Origin: Afipia sp. P52-10
Lineage (GTDB): Bacteria; Pseudomonadota; Alphaproteobacteria; Rhizobiales; Xanthobacteraceae
NCBI RefSeq assembly: GCF_000516555.1
Contig: NZ_AZSJ01000003.1
Location: 2,322,814-2,386,813, forward strand
Direction of reading: 5' to 3'
Length of the DNA stretch: 64,000 nt
Shown: piece by piece, positions 37,665 through 46,809 of the stretch
Position numbering within the stretch: the first letter of the stretch is position 1
Layout: every line of letters starts with the position of its first letter
The notes under the pieces: generated by a model
The model's database searches: none
What the model was told of the DNA's origin: nothing
What the model saw: only the letters and a program-made list of their open reading frames with translations
Position numbers and translations under genes: made by a program

Positions 37665-37737
37665 CGCTTTCTCCAAAGAGCCGCTGCGACATGCGCAGAC
37701 CCGGCTCCCATCGTCGCCAGCGCGAGAGGCGCTGAGC

Positions 37738-38880
37738 TCAGATGTGGTAGGTCTTCAGCGGCGGGATGCCGTTGAAGGCCACCGACGAGTAGGTCGAGGT
37801 ATACGCCCCGGTGCCCTCGATCAGGATCTTGTCCCCGATCTCCAGCGTGACCGGCAGCGGATACGGCGTCTTCTCGTACAGCACGTCGGCCGAGTCGCAG
37901 GTCGGGCCGGCGAGGACGCAAGGCGTCATCTCGGCGCCGTCATGCGGCGTGCGGATGGCGTAGCGGATCGACTCGTCCATCGTCTCGGCGAGGCCGCCGA
38001 ACTTGCCGATGTCGAGATAGACCCAGCGCACCTCGTCGTCGTCGCTCTTCTTGGAGATCAGAACGACTTCCGCCTCGATAATGCCGGCGTTGCCGACCAT
38101 GCCGCGGCCCGGTTCGATGATCGTTTCCGGGATCTGGTTGCCGAAGTGTTTGCGCAGCGCCCGGAAGATCGATCGGCCGTAGGTCACCACCGGCGGAACG
38201 TCCTTCAGGTACTTGGTCGGGAAGCCGCCGCCGAGGTTAACCATCGACAGGCTGATTCCCCGCTCGGCGCAGTCGCGGAACACGGTCGCCGCCATCGCGA
38301 GCGCGCGGTCCCACGCCTTCACCTTGCGCTGCTGCGAACCGACATGGAACGAGATGCCATGCGGCTCCAGCCCGATGCGCTTGGCGAGATCGAGCACCTC
38401 GACCGCCATCTCCGGGTCGCAGCCGAACTTCCGCGAGAGCGGCCACTCGGCGCCGGCGCAGTCGTACAGGATGCGGCAGAAAACCTTCGCGCCAGGCGCG
38501 GCACGGGCGACCTTCTCGACCTCGGCGGCGCAGTCCACCGCGAACAGGCGGATGCCGAGCGCGTAGGCGCGCGCGATATCGCGCTCCTTCTTGATGGTGT
38601 TGCCGAAGGAGATGCGGTCCGCGGTCGCGCCGGCGGCCAGCGCCATCTCGATCTCGGCGACGGTCGCCGTGTCGAAGCAGGAGCCGAGCGAAGCCAGCAG
38701 TGCCAGCACTTCCGGCGCCGGGTTTGCCTTCACGGCGTAGAACACCCGGGAGTCCGGCAGGGCCTTGGCGAAGGTGTTGTAGTTCTCGCGCACGACCTCG
38801 AGGTCGACGACGAGGCACGGCTCGGTGTCGAGACCATCGTTGCGACGGGTGCGCAGAAACTCGCGAATGCGTTCGGTCAT
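37738..38880 (-). CDS. ornithine/lysine decarboxylase, fold-type III
   Basis: A 380-residue alanine-racemase-fold decarboxylase of the eukaryotic ornithine decarboxylase type, which makes putrescine. The PLP lysine is Lys51 (FYAVKANPAPEVL). The glycine-rich phosphate loop is NLGGGFP, EPGRGMVGNAG binds the cofactor, and the active-site cysteine is in AGPTCDSADVL. Length is typical of the alphaproteobacterial enzyme, which can also accept lysine. I chose ATG at 38880, with TTGGAGAG just upstream. A structured leader region precedes it. Confidence 0.92.
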   Translation of the reverse strand: MTERIREFLRTRRNDGLDTEPCLVVDLEVVRENYNTFAKALPDSRVFYAVKANPAPEVLALLASLGSCFDTATVAEIEMALAAGATADRISFGNTIKKERDIARAYALGIRLFAVDCAAEVEKVARAAPGAKVFCRILYDCAGAEWPLSRKFGCDPEMAVEVLDLAKRIGLEPHGISFHVGSQQRKVKAWDRALAMAATVFRDCAERGISLSMVNLGGGFPTKYLKDVPPVVTYGRSIFRALRKHFGNQIPETIIEPGRGMVGNAGIIEAEVVLISKKSDDDEVRWVYLDIGKFGGLAETMDESIRYAIRTPHDGAEMTPCVLAGPTCDSADVLYEKTPYPLPVTLEIGDKILIEGTGAYTSTYSSVAFNGIPPLKTYHI

Positions 38881-39095
38881 AGCACTCTCCAAAAGGCCCA
38901 GCGACGGACCCGTTCAAAGTTGCCTCGGGCGAGATGCTCCGGTCTGTGCCGCACGATGGAGGCGCGACAAGGCCGAAAAATCGAACCCGAACTGTGCTGC
39001 CGTGGATTGGATGGGATTTCCCGTCCGCACGCCTGGCAATGAAGGACAAGCCTCTTCGGTAGCCCGCGCCGGCTGGTGGAAAGCCGGTAGAGACC

Positions 39096-39236
39096 AAAAA
39101 AGCCCGCTCCGTCGTTGCTTTAAGTCGCGTCCTCCGTTGAGCGCGGAGTACGCCGGTTCGCCTCCGGCTGCCGATCACGGTTGCAAGAAGGAGGAGCCTT
39201 CACGTGTCGCATCGCTGGAGAGCGATGCTCGGGCTT
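39096..39236 (-). promoter_or_regulatory. candidate ornithine decarboxylase leader RNA
   Basis: On the minus strand, AAGCCCG (39236-39230) can pair with CGGGCTT (39106-39100), closing a domain directly followed by a T tract (TTTTTT, 39101-39096). Inside are GCATCGCT/AGCGATGC (39228-39209) and CTCCG/CGGAG hairpins. This looks like a leader ending in a terminator-like element about 215 nt before the decarboxylase ATG. Alphaproteobacterial ornithine decarboxylase genes are known to carry the Rfam speF leader, so this may be that element; I could not align it. Confidence 0.5.
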
Positions 39237-39478
39237 CTCATCCTTGGCGGCTGTCCGGCCTCTTGTCCGGATACCTACCGACCGACACACGACCACAGGC
39301 ACGTGCGAAATTGGGCAAGCGAGGAGATAAGAGATTTAGACTTGCGGTGCAAGAAATTTTCGCGCAGCCGCGGCGATTTTCCTCAACGTCATCGCGCACT
39401 GTTGCGTGAATGCCGCGCGCAGATGAACAGACGTTAAAGTTTTCTCGCAGAGAGGCGTCGCGCAGCGTTGCGCGTTCG

Positions 39479-39739
39479 TTAAGAGCGACGCGTGAACGGC
39501 TCGATGCGCTGCGCGCCGCGCACGAAGCCCACCATGATGATGATGCCGATGACGAACAGCACCGCCTGGATGATCAGCGCGCCAGTGTCGCCGAGTCCGA
39601 ACAGGATCGCGAGCGCCCAGCCGCCGGCGAACGCGGCGCCGAACACCTCGGCTCCGATCAGGATCGCCGCCGAGACGACGGTGAGCACGCTCGGCCAGTA
39701 GATGCGGCGCGGCTGGGAGGCGGTTGGGGTGCTGTTCAT
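39479..39739 (-). CDS. small two-helix membrane protein
   Basis: An 86-residue protein with two hydrophobic segments (SVLTVVSAAILIGAEVFG and ALIIQAVLFVIGIIIMVGFV) and a basic C-terminus (QRIEPFTRRS). No family name is certain, and it resembles short conserved hypothetical proteins of rhizobia. It is monocistronic, between the leader region of ornithine decarboxylase and the divergent M3 peptidase gene. The upstream ribosome-binding site is weak, so the start is moderately supported. Confidence 0.6.
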   Translation of the reverse strand: MNSTPTASQPRRIYWPSVLTVVSAAILIGAEVFGAAFAGGWALAILFGLGDTGALIIQAVLFVIGIIIMVGFVRGAQRIEPFTRRS

Positions 39740-39899
39740 GGCGGCGATCTGCCTTCGGCTCCGTTGAGGCCGGCAATCTCTTAGAAAAAGGCCGGTGGAT
39801 CAAGCGTTAATGCGGGCTCTGTGGCGGAGTTGAGGCACCGAAAAGCCGCATTGGGTGTTATATGGAAGGGTAACAACGAGCCGTTTCAGGACCTATCCG

Positions 39900-41954
39900 A
39901 TGTCGAATCCATTGCTGATGCCCTGGCAGACCCCGTTCGAGACGCCGCCGTTCGGCGAGATCAGGCCGGAGCACTTCCTGCCGGCGTTCGAGCAGGCGTT
40001 CGCCGACCACACCGCCGAGATCGACGCGATCACCCGCGATCCGGCCGAGCCGGACTTCGACAACACCATCACCGCGCTGGAACGCTCCGGCAAGCTGCTG
40101 ACCAAGGTGTCCTCGGTGTTCTACGCGCTGGTCTCGGCGCATTCGAACCCGGAGCTGCTGGCGATCGAGAGCGACGTGGCGCTGCGCCAGGCCCGCCACT
40201 GGAATCCGATTCTGATGAACGCGGTGCTGTTCATGCGGGTGGCCAAGCTGCACGACAAGCGCGACACGCTGAAGCTGACGGGCGAGCAGAAGCGGCTGCT
40301 GGAGCGCACCTATGTCCGCTTCCGCCGGGCCGGCGCGGGGCTCGACGAGGCCGGCAAGGCGCGGATGGCCGAGATCAACGAGCGGCTGGCGCATCTGGCG
40401 ACCGAATTCAGCCATCATGTACTGGCCGAGGAGCAGGAGTGGAGCCTCGAACTCGGCCCCGGCGACCGCGACGGGCTGTCGGCGCCGTTCATCGCCGCGG
40501 CGGAGGCCGCCGGCGCCGAGCGCGGCCAGCCGGGCAAGGCCCTGGTCACTTTGTCGCGCTCCTCGGTGGAGCCGTTCCTGCAGAGCTCGACCCGGCGCGA
40601 CCTGCGCGAGAAGGTCTACAAGGCCTTCATCGCCCGCGGCGACAATGGCAACGCCAACGACAACAGCGCGATCATCGGCGAGATCCTGGCCTTGCGGGAG
40701 GAGAGCGCCAACCTGCTCGGCTACCCGACCTTTGCCGCCTACCGGCTGGAGGATTCGATGGCCAAAACGCCGCAGGCGGTGCGCGAGCTGCTGGAGCGGG
40801 TCTGGACGCCGGCGCGGGCGCGGGCGATGGCCGACCGCGACGCGATGCAGGCGATGATCGCCGAGGAGGGCGGCAACTTCACCTTCGCCGCCTGGGACTG
40901 GCGTTATTATGCGGAGAAGCTGCGCCAGCGCCGCGCCAATTTCGACGATTCGGCGATCAAGCCGTATCTGACGCTGGACGGCATGATCGCCGCCGCGTTC
41001 GACACCGCCAACCGGCTGTTCGGCCTCTCGTTCGAGGAACGGAAGGATGTTCCGGTCTGGCATCCCGACGTGCGCGTCTGGCAGGTGAAGGATACGAGCG
41101 GCGCCGATGTCGGCCTGTTCTACGGCGACTACTTCGCCCGCGCCTCGAAGCGCTCCGGCGCCTGGATGACCTCGACCCGCGACCAGCAGACCCTCGACGG
41201 CACGGTGACGCCGCTGATCCTCAACGTCTGCAACTTCTCCAAGGGGGCGGACGGCGAGCCGGCGCTGCTGTCGCCGGACGATGCGCGCACCCTGTTCCAC
41301 GAATTTGGTCACGGCCTGCACGGCCTCTGCTCGAAGGTGGTCTACCCCTCGCTGTCGGGAACCAGCGTGTTCACGGACTTCGTCGAGCTGCCCTCGCAGC
41401 TCTACGAGCACTGGCAGGAGCAGCCGCAGGTGCTGCGGCAGTTCGCCCGTCACTATAAGACCGGCGAGCCGCTGCCCGACGAGCTGCTGCAGCGGTTCCT
41501 CGCCGCGCGCAAGTTCAACCAGGGTTTCGCGACGGTGGAATATGTCGCCTGCGCGCTGATCGACCTCGAGTTCCACTCGCGGCCGGCCACGGCTGCGCAG
41601 AACGTGCGCGCGTTCGAGGCCAAGGAGATGGCCAAGATCGGCATGCCAGAGGAGATCGCGCTGCGGCACCGGCCGACACACTTCAGCCACATCTTCTCCG
41701 GTGATCACTATGCTGCGGGCTACTACAGCTACATGTGGTCGGAGGTGATGGATGCGGACGCGTTCGGCGCGTTCGAGGAGGCGGGCGACATCTTCGATGC
41801 CGCGACCGCCAAGCGGCTGTTCGATGACATCTATTCCTCAGGTGGATCACGCGATCCTGAAGAGGCCTATATTGCGTTCCGCGGCCGCAAGCCGGAGCCT
41901 GAGGCGCTGCTTCGCCGTCGCGGACTGACTGAAGCCCCCGCCGTCGCTGCCTGA
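39900..41954 (+). CDS. M3 family metallopeptidase (peptidyl-dipeptidase Dcp/oligopeptidase A type)
   Basis: A 684-residue zinc peptidase of family M3. The HEFGH zinc motif is at residues 467-471 (TLFHEFGHGLHGL), followed by the family's third ligand region around SGTSVFTDFVELPSQLYEHW. Dcp and oligopeptidase A degrade short peptides in the cytoplasm or periplasm; no signal peptide is visible, so this one is probably cytoplasmic. ATG at 39900 with AGGACCT upstream gives the standard N-terminus. The DUF1007-NicO genes follow 11 bp later and may share its transcript. Confidence 0.94.
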   Translation: MSNPLLMPWQTPFETPPFGEIRPEHFLPAFEQAFADHTAEIDAITRDPAEPDFDNTITALERSGKLLTKVSSVFYALVSAHSNPELLAIESDVALRQARHWNPILMNAVLFMRVAKLHDKRDTLKLTGEQKRLLERTYVRFRRAGAGLDEAGKARMAEINERLAHLATEFSHHVLAEEQEWSLELGPGDRDGLSAPFIAAAEAAGAERGQPGKALVTLSRSSVEPFLQSSTRRDLREKVYKAFIARGDNGNANDNSAIIGEILALREESANLLGYPTFAAYRLEDSMAKTPQAVRELLERVWTPARARAMADRDAMQAMIAEEGGNFTFAAWDWRYYAEKLRQRRANFDDSAIKPYLTLDGMIAAAFDTANRLFGLSFEERKDVPVWHPDVRVWQVKDTSGADVGLFYGDYFARASKRSGAWMTSTRDQQTLDGTVTPLILNVCNFSKGADGEPALLSPDDARTLFHEFGHGLHGLCSKVVYPSLSGTSVFTDFVELPSQLYEHWQEQPQVLRQFARHYKTGEPLPDELLQRFLAARKFNQGFATVEYVACALIDLEFHSRPATAAQNVRAFEAKEMAKIGMPEEIALRHRPTHFSHIFSGDHYAAGYYSYMWSEVMDADAFGAFEEAGDIFDAATAKRLFDDIYSSGGSRDPEEAYIAFRGRKPEPEALLRRRGLTEAPAVAA

Positions 41955-41965
41955 ACGGAGCCCCG

Positions 41966-42592
41966 ATGCGCCGCCTCGTCCTTCTGCCGCTGATTGCAGC
42001 TTTCGCGATCTGGGTGCGCCCGGCTGCGGCGCATCCGCACGTCTGGGTCACCTCGCAGAGCGAATTGGTCTACGGCGCCGACGGCGCGATCACCGGCATC
42101 CGCCACACCTGGAAGTTCGACGACATGTTCTCCGCCTACGCGGTGCAGGACATTCAGAACAAGGACAAGGGCGTCTACACCCGCGAGGAACTGGCGCCGC
42201 TGGCACAGATCAATGTCGATTCGCTGAAGGAGTTCGACTTCTTCACCTTCGCCAAGGCCGGCAAGACCAAGGAGCAGTTCCTCGAACCGGTCGATTACTT
42301 CCTCGAATATAGAGACAGCGCGCTGATCCTGCATTTCACCCTGCCGTTTAAGCAGCCGGTGAAGGCGAAGGAGCTGGCGCTGGAAATCTACGATCCGAGC
42401 TATTTCGTCGGTTTCGATCTCGCCGCCACCGATCCGATCAAGCTGGTCGGTGCGCCCGCGAGCTGCAAGGCCGCCGTGCAGCGTCCGGACAGCAAGAGCA
42501 CCCAGGCGCCGATCAGCGAGCAGAGCTTCCTCGACGGCAACGTCAACTACGGCGCGATGTTCTCCAACAAGATCATGGTGGATTGCCCGTGA
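41966..42592 (+). CDS. DUF1007 family exported protein
   Basis: A 208-residue exported protein. Signal peptide [19 protein letters not shown] is followed immediately by HPHVWV, the start of the mature DUF1007 domain. The N-terminal His-Pro-His could bind metal once the signal is removed. DUF1007 proteins sit next to NicO/RcnA-type nickel-cobalt transporters, as here (4-bp overlap). It is therefore probably a periplasmic metal-binding partner. Biochemical proof is lacking. Confidence 0.88.
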   Translation: MRRLVLLPLIAAFAIWVRPAAAHPHVWVTSQSELVYGADGAITGIRHTWKFDDMFSAYAVQDIQNKDKGVYTREELAPLAQINVDSLKEFDFFTFAKAGKTKEQFLEPVDYFLEYRDSALILHFTLPFKQPVKAKELALEIYDPSYFVGFDLAATDPIKLVGAPASCKAAVQRPDSKSTQAPISEQSFLDGNVNYGAMFSNKIMVDCP

Positions 42593-43785
42593 CGGCAAAA
42601 CTCTGTGTGGGCCTGCGGCACGCCGCATGGTTGGCCGCCGCCGTCGTCGTGCTGGCTGCATTCGACGGCGCCCTGCATCTCGTGTCCGCCCAGGTGACGC
42701 CGTTCGGCGGCCGACCCACCACGCCGCCGCCGCAGGAGGCAGGCGGGGTGATCGGCTGGATCCTCGCCAAGCAGGCGGAGTTCTACCGCGCGCTTTCTGG
42801 CACCATTCGCGCGGCGAAGACCGACGGCAGCGCGCTGTGGACGCTGATCGGCATCTCGTTTGCCTACGGCGTGTTCCATGCCGCTGGCCCAGGCCACGGC
42901 AAGGCGGTGATCTCGTCCTATCTTGTCGCCAACGAGGAGACCGCACGGCGCGGCATCGTGCTGTCGTTCGTCTCGGCGATGCTGCAGGCAGTGGTGGCGG
43001 TGCTGATCGTCGGCATCGGCGCTTGGCTGCTCGGCGCCACCGCGCGCACGCTCTGCAGCACCGAACGCATCATCGAGATCGTCAGCTACGGATTGATCGC
43101 GGTGCTCGGCGCCTGGCTGGTGTTCACCAAAGGGCGCGGCCTGCTGCGCACGCTGCCGGCCTTCGGCGCGGCACCAGCGCCGGCGCTCGCGCACGCGGCC
43201 GCCGGCGGCCACGATCACGGCCACCGCCACCACGGTCATGATCATGGGCACGGCCATGCCCACCACGATCACACGCATCATGCTCATGCGCATGATCATC
43301 GGCATGATCACCACGACCACACGCACGGTCACGCGCCCGGCCATGCGCATGCCGCGCACAATCCGGCGCATGGCGCGCCCGGTCACGTCCATGACGAACA
43401 TTGCGGCCACAACCATGGCCCCGATCCGAGTGAACTGGCTGGTCCCGGCGGCTGGTCGCGCGGCCTGGGAGCGATTTTCGCAGTCGGTCTGCGGCCCTGC
43501 TCGGGGGCGATCCTGGTGCTGGTGTTCGCGCTGGCGCAGGGACTGTTCTATGCCGGGATCGCTGCGACCTTCGCGATGGGCGTCGGCACCGCGCTGACGG
43601 TCGCGGCGATCGCCGTGGTCGCGGTCAGCGCCAAGGGGCTCGCCCGCCGCCTGACCGCGCATCGTGATGGTCTGGGCGCGGTGGTGCTGCGCGGTCTTGA
43701 ATTCGCCGCCGCTTGCGTGGTGCTGTTCTTCGGCACCGGGTTGCTTTTGGGCTATCTCGCGGCGGAACGGACGGTCTGCTTCTGA
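42589..43785 (+). CDS. NicO/RcnA-type nickel/cobalt transporter
   Basis: A 398-residue inner-membrane nickel/cobalt carrier. An N-terminal helix precedes the first membrane block ([23 protein letters not shown], the family's histidine-bearing helix). A long cytoplasmic or periplasmic loop around residues 205-285 is extremely rich in His and Asp-His-Gly repeats and must bind metal. The C-terminal block contains [22 protein letters not shown]. RcnA-type proteins export Ni2+ and Co2+; some relatives import, so the direction is not certain. Start is GTG at 42589 in a GTGA overlap with DUF1007. Confidence 0.9.
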   Translation: MTAKLCVGLRHAAWLAAAVVVLAAFDGALHLVSAQVTPFGGRPTTPPPQEAGGVIGWILAKQAEFYRALSGTIRAAKTDGSALWTLIGISFAYGVFHAAGPGHGKAVISSYLVANEETARRGIVLSFVSAMLQAVVAVLIVGIGAWLLGATARTLCSTERIIEIVSYGLIAVLGAWLVFTKGRGLLRTLPAFGAAPAPALAHAAAGGHDHGHRHHGHDHGHGHAHHDHTHHAHAHDHRHDHHDHTHGHAPGHAHAAHNPAHGAPGHVHDEHCGHNHGPDPSELAGPGGWSRGLGAIFAVGLRPCSGAILVLVFALAQGLFYAGIAATFAMGVGTALTVAAIAVVAVSAKGLARRLTAHRDGLGAVVLRGLEFAAACVVLFFGTGLLLGYLAAERTVCF

Positions 43786-43855
43786 TCCGCCGCAGGCGTC
43801 GCGCGGGACGACGACCGCCTCGCGAGGACGGGCGAGATCAAGTCGGGGCAAGCCG

Positions 43856-44261
43856 ATGGCGTTCGCGATCAAGGCCGGTATTGACGATCCGCGCGCCAGG
43901 ACCTTTGCGTTCACCGCGCAGAAGACGATGTATAGCGGCAAGCATATCGCCAAGGGCGGCGTCATCTTCCTGTTCGCGAGCGAGAACGAAGGCGGTCAAG
44001 GCCTGATCGCGCGCGGCGTGGTCACTCCGGCCGAGGCCCCGCAGACCCGGCATCGCCCGTCAGACGCCGCGGGTGAGCATCACGGCCGCGCGCGCGGCGC
44101 TGGCGAAGCGGCGGCTGGGACGCAAGGAGCTCAAGCCGTTTGCTGATTGGAATGACGGCCAGCCGGAAACCGAACTCAACTTCAAGTTCTACCGTCAGGC
44201 GACGGACAAGATCGTCGGCCTCTCGCCAGGCGCGGCCGCGTTGCTCGCGACGTTTTTCTGA
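43856..44261 (+). pseudogene. frameshifted conserved hypothetical gene
   Basis: The first frame (ATG at 43856) reads MAFAIKAGIDDPRA, then FTAQKTMYSGKHIAKGG and GQGLIARGVV. Near 44036-44046 the coding sense moves to the +1 frame, which reads PGIARQTPRVSIT, then LAKRRLGRKELKPFADWND and ELNFKFYRQATDKIVG to the stop at 44261. Together they make one protein of about 135 residues. The 5' half alone runs into unrelated sequence ending near 44146. A single extra base would explain it. The strand-and-turn pattern resembles a PUA/EVE-like fold, at low confidence. A sequencing error cannot be excluded. Confidence 0.7.
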
Positions 44262-44358
44262 GAGCCTGGCCTCTTCAAGCCAGCCGCGTATGAGCCGTAT
44301 CGGCGTGCGGCACTCGCTCAGCCGTGGGCATTTGGTGCGGCACAGTGAATAAATGATC

Positions 44359-44379
44359 TTAGAATAACTTGACAGTCGG
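44359..44379 (+). promoter_or_regulatory. possible promoter region of hemH
   Basis: TTAGAATAACTTGACA combines a TTAGAA word, like half of the Irr-box (ICE) motif known in Bradyrhizobium relatives, with a TTGACA -35-like hexamer, about 30-45 bp before the hemH ATG. The second half of an ICE box is missing, so Irr control is only a suggestion. Confidence 0.25.
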
Positions 44380-44406
44380 GGGGCGACAGGCGAAGGCACC
44401 GCCACC

Positions 44407-45435
44407 ATGAGCGCCGATACGCCTGCTATGCCGAACATCGGACCCGCGCGCGCGGAGCGCGTCGGCGTGCTGCTGGTCAACCTCGGCACCCCGGATACCG
44501 CCGACGCCCGGGGCGTGCGAGTCTACCTGCGTGAATTTCTGTCCGACGCCCGGGTGATCGAGGATCAGGGGCTGCTCTGGAAGCTGATCCTCAACGGCAT
44601 CATCCTCGTGGTGCGGCCGCGTCGCAAGGCGCTCGACTACCAGAAGATCTGGAACATCGAGAAGAACGAGTCGCCGCTCAAGACCATCACCCGCGCCCAG
44701 GCCGAGAAGCTCGCAGCCTCGCTCGCAGACTCGCAGGTGGTGGTCGATTGGGGAATGCGCTACGGCAACCCGTCGATCCGCGCGCGGATGGAGGCGCTGG
44801 CGGCGCAGGGCTGCAAACGCATCCTGGTGGTGCCGCTCTATCCGCAGTATTCGGCGGCGACCACCGCCACCGTCTGCGACGAGGTTTCGCGGGTGCTGCA
44901 GAGCATGCGTGCGCAGCCGGCGGTGCGGTTCGCGCCGGCCTATCCGGTGGACGCGACCTACATCGATGCGCTCGCCGCCTCGATCACCGCGCATCTGGCG
45001 ACGCTGCCGTTCAAGCCGGAGCTGATCGTCGCCTCGTTCCACGGCATGCCGCAGAAATATGTCGATCTCGGCGATCCCTATTACGAGCAGTGCGTCGCGA
45101 CCACCGAAGCGCTGCGCACCAAGCTCGGGCTCGGCATCGAAGACTTGCAACTGACGTTCCAGTCGCGCTTCGGCAACGACGAATGGCTGCAGCCCTACAC
45201 CGACAAGACCATCGCAGGCCTGGCCAAATCCGGCATCCGCAGGATCGCGGTTGTGACGCCGGGGTTCGCGGCGGACTGCCTTGAGACGCTGGAGGAGATC
45301 GCGCAGGAGAATGCCGAGATCTTCAAGCACAACGGCGGCGAGCAGTTCGCCTTCATTCCTTGCCTGAACGACAGCGACGGCGGCATGGACGTGATTCGTC
45401 AGCTGGTGATGCGCGAGCTGCAGGGTTGGATCTGA
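44407..45435 (+). CDS. hemH: ferrochelatase
   Basis: Ferrochelatase inserts Fe2+ into protoporphyrin IX, the last step of heme synthesis, at the inner membrane. The 342-residue product has LLVNLGTPDTADARGVRVYL at its N-terminus, the metal-binding His in IVASFHGMPQKYVDLGDPY, and the C-terminal VVTPGFAADCLETLEEI containing the conserved Cys and Glu. Length is normal. It is apparently monocistronic. Iron-responsive regulation is plausible in this lineage but not shown here. Confidence 0.96.
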   Translation: MSADTPAMPNIGPARAERVGVLLVNLGTPDTADARGVRVYLREFLSDARVIEDQGLLWKLILNGIILVVRPRRKALDYQKIWNIEKNESPLKTITRAQAEKLAASLADSQVVVDWGMRYGNPSIRARMEALAAQGCKRILVVPLYPQYSAATTATVCDEVSRVLQSMRAQPAVRFAPAYPVDATYIDALAASITAHLATLPFKPELIVASFHGMPQKYVDLGDPYYEQCVATTEALRTKLGLGIEDLQLTFQSRFGNDEWLQPYTDKTIAGLAKSGIRRIAVVTPGFAADCLETLEEIAQENAEIFKHNGGEQFAFIPCLNDSDGGMDVIRQLVMRELQGWI

Positions 45436-45784
45436 TACCGGGACTGCCTCCGATCGAGGCTGGGGTCGGGTCGCCCTCCGGCCGCGCGACGGTCTTCGCA
45501 GACAGGTCAAAAACTCCGTCGCTGTCTTGTGCGCTGTCTCCGTTCTCCATGCGCCGCTTGAGTCTGCAAGGTGCCAAAGCCGGCTGCCGCTTACATCTAT
45601 TCTTGTTGCCAAACCTTCGGCGCGGCACTGACGTCCGCATCGAACCTGAAGCGGTGACTGGCCGACCAACGCCAAGCCCATTAAAGGAGAGCCGCCCATG
45701 GCATGGCGGCATGCGCATAACGCGAAACGGGTTGCCCACTGCAACGCCGTGTTCCACACTCGCCTGCGGCAGGGAGACGAACCA
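45436..45784. other. 349-bp gap between hemH and the SPFH gene
   Basis: No gene or repeat is recognised. AAAGGAG at about 45685 precedes an ATG at 45698 that is in frame with the SPFH gene, so translation might start there and add 29 basic residues. The sequence from 45440 to 45680 shows nothing I can name. Confidence 0.4.
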
Positions 45785-46777
45785 ATGTCGGGCTTTGACA
45801 TCTTTGTGATCATTCTGGTGCTGCTGGCGATCCTGACGCTGTTCGCAGGCGTCAAGACAGTGTCGCAGGGCTACAACTGGACGATCGAGCGGTTCGGCCG
45901 CTACACGCGGACGCTGCATCCCGGCCTCAACCTGATCATTCCGTTCTTCGATCGCGTCGGCCGCAAGATCAACATCATGGAGCAGGTGATCGACGTGCCG
46001 CAGCAGGAGGTCATCACCAAGGACAACGCCACTATCACCGTGGACGGCGTGGCGTTCTTCCAGGTGTTCGATGCGGCAAAGGCGAGCTACGAGGTGGCGA
46101 ATCTGAACCAGGCGATCGTCACGCTAACGATGACCAACATCCGTTCGGTGATGGGCTCGATGGATCTCGACCAGGTGCTGTCGCACCGCGACGAGATTAA
46201 CGAGCGGCTGTTGCGCGTGGTCGACGCGGCGGTCTCGCCCTGGGGCGTGAAGGTCAATCGTATCGAGATCAAGGACATCGTGCCGCCGACCGATCTGGTG
46301 GAAGCGATGGCGCGACAGATGAAGGCCGAGCGCGTCAAGCGCGCCGACATCCTGCAGGCGGAAGGCCAGCGCCAGTCGGAGATCCTGCGCGCCGAGGGCG
46401 AAAAGCAGGCGCAGATCCTGCAAGCCGAAGGCCGTAGAGAGGCCGCGTTCCGCGACGCTGAGGCCCGCGAGCGCGCCGCCGAGGCCGAAGCGAAGGCGAC
46501 GCAGATGGTGTCCGAGGCGATCGGCAAGGGCGACGTGTCGGCGCTCAACTACTTCATCGCCGACCGCTACATCAAGGCGTTCGGCGAAATCGCCCGCTCG
46601 CCGAACCAGAAGATCGTGATGCTGCCGATCGAGGCGACCAGCGTGCTGGGCTCGCTTGCCGGCATCAGCGAAATCGCCAAGGCGACGTTCGGCGGCGAAG
46701 GGGCGGGCGTCGCATCGGCGGCGCGGCGCAGCAGCGGCACGGTGCCGAATGCGGGCGGGCCACCGCAGGCGGGGTAA
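45785..46777 (+). CDS. SPFH/band 7 domain membrane protein (QmcA-like)
   Basis: A 330-residue protein with an N-terminal membrane helix (FVIILVLLAILTLFAGV) and an SPFH domain (about residues 25-200, TVSQGYNWTIERFGRYTRTL, IEIKDIVPPTDLVEAMARQMKAE). A long Ala/Glu/Arg coiled coil (ILQAEGQRQSEILRAEG) follows. Such stomatin-like proteins form large membrane microdomain assemblies and often pair with NfeD, which follows here. ATG at 45785 with GGGAG upstream fits homologs better than the ATG at 45698. Confidence 0.93.
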   Translation: MSGFDIFVIILVLLAILTLFAGVKTVSQGYNWTIERFGRYTRTLHPGLNLIIPFFDRVGRKINIMEQVIDVPQQEVITKDNATITVDGVAFFQVFDAAKASYEVANLNQAIVTLTMTNIRSVMGSMDLDQVLSHRDEINERLLRVVDAAVSPWGVKVNRIEIKDIVPPTDLVEAMARQMKAERVKRADILQAEGQRQSEILRAEGEKQAQILQAEGRREAAFRDAEARERAAEAEAKATQMVSEAIGKGDVSALNYFIADRYIKAFGEIARSPNQKIVMLPIEATSVLGSLAGISEIAKATFGGEGAGVASAARRSSGTVPNAGGPPQAG

Positions 46778-46809
46778 CGGACGAATTCGATGGAGATGGA
46801 ACGAAGCGG

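Noticed and set aside
39120-39302. Minus-strand 60-residue frame as a leader peptide of ornithine decarboxylase
   Set aside because: It overlaps the candidate leader structure, but it is basic, low in hydrophobics and has no ribosome-binding site I can defend.
43201-43380. Tandem CATGATCAC-like repeats resembling a CRISPR or satellite
   Set aside because: They are the coding sequence of the His-rich loop of the NicO-type transporter.
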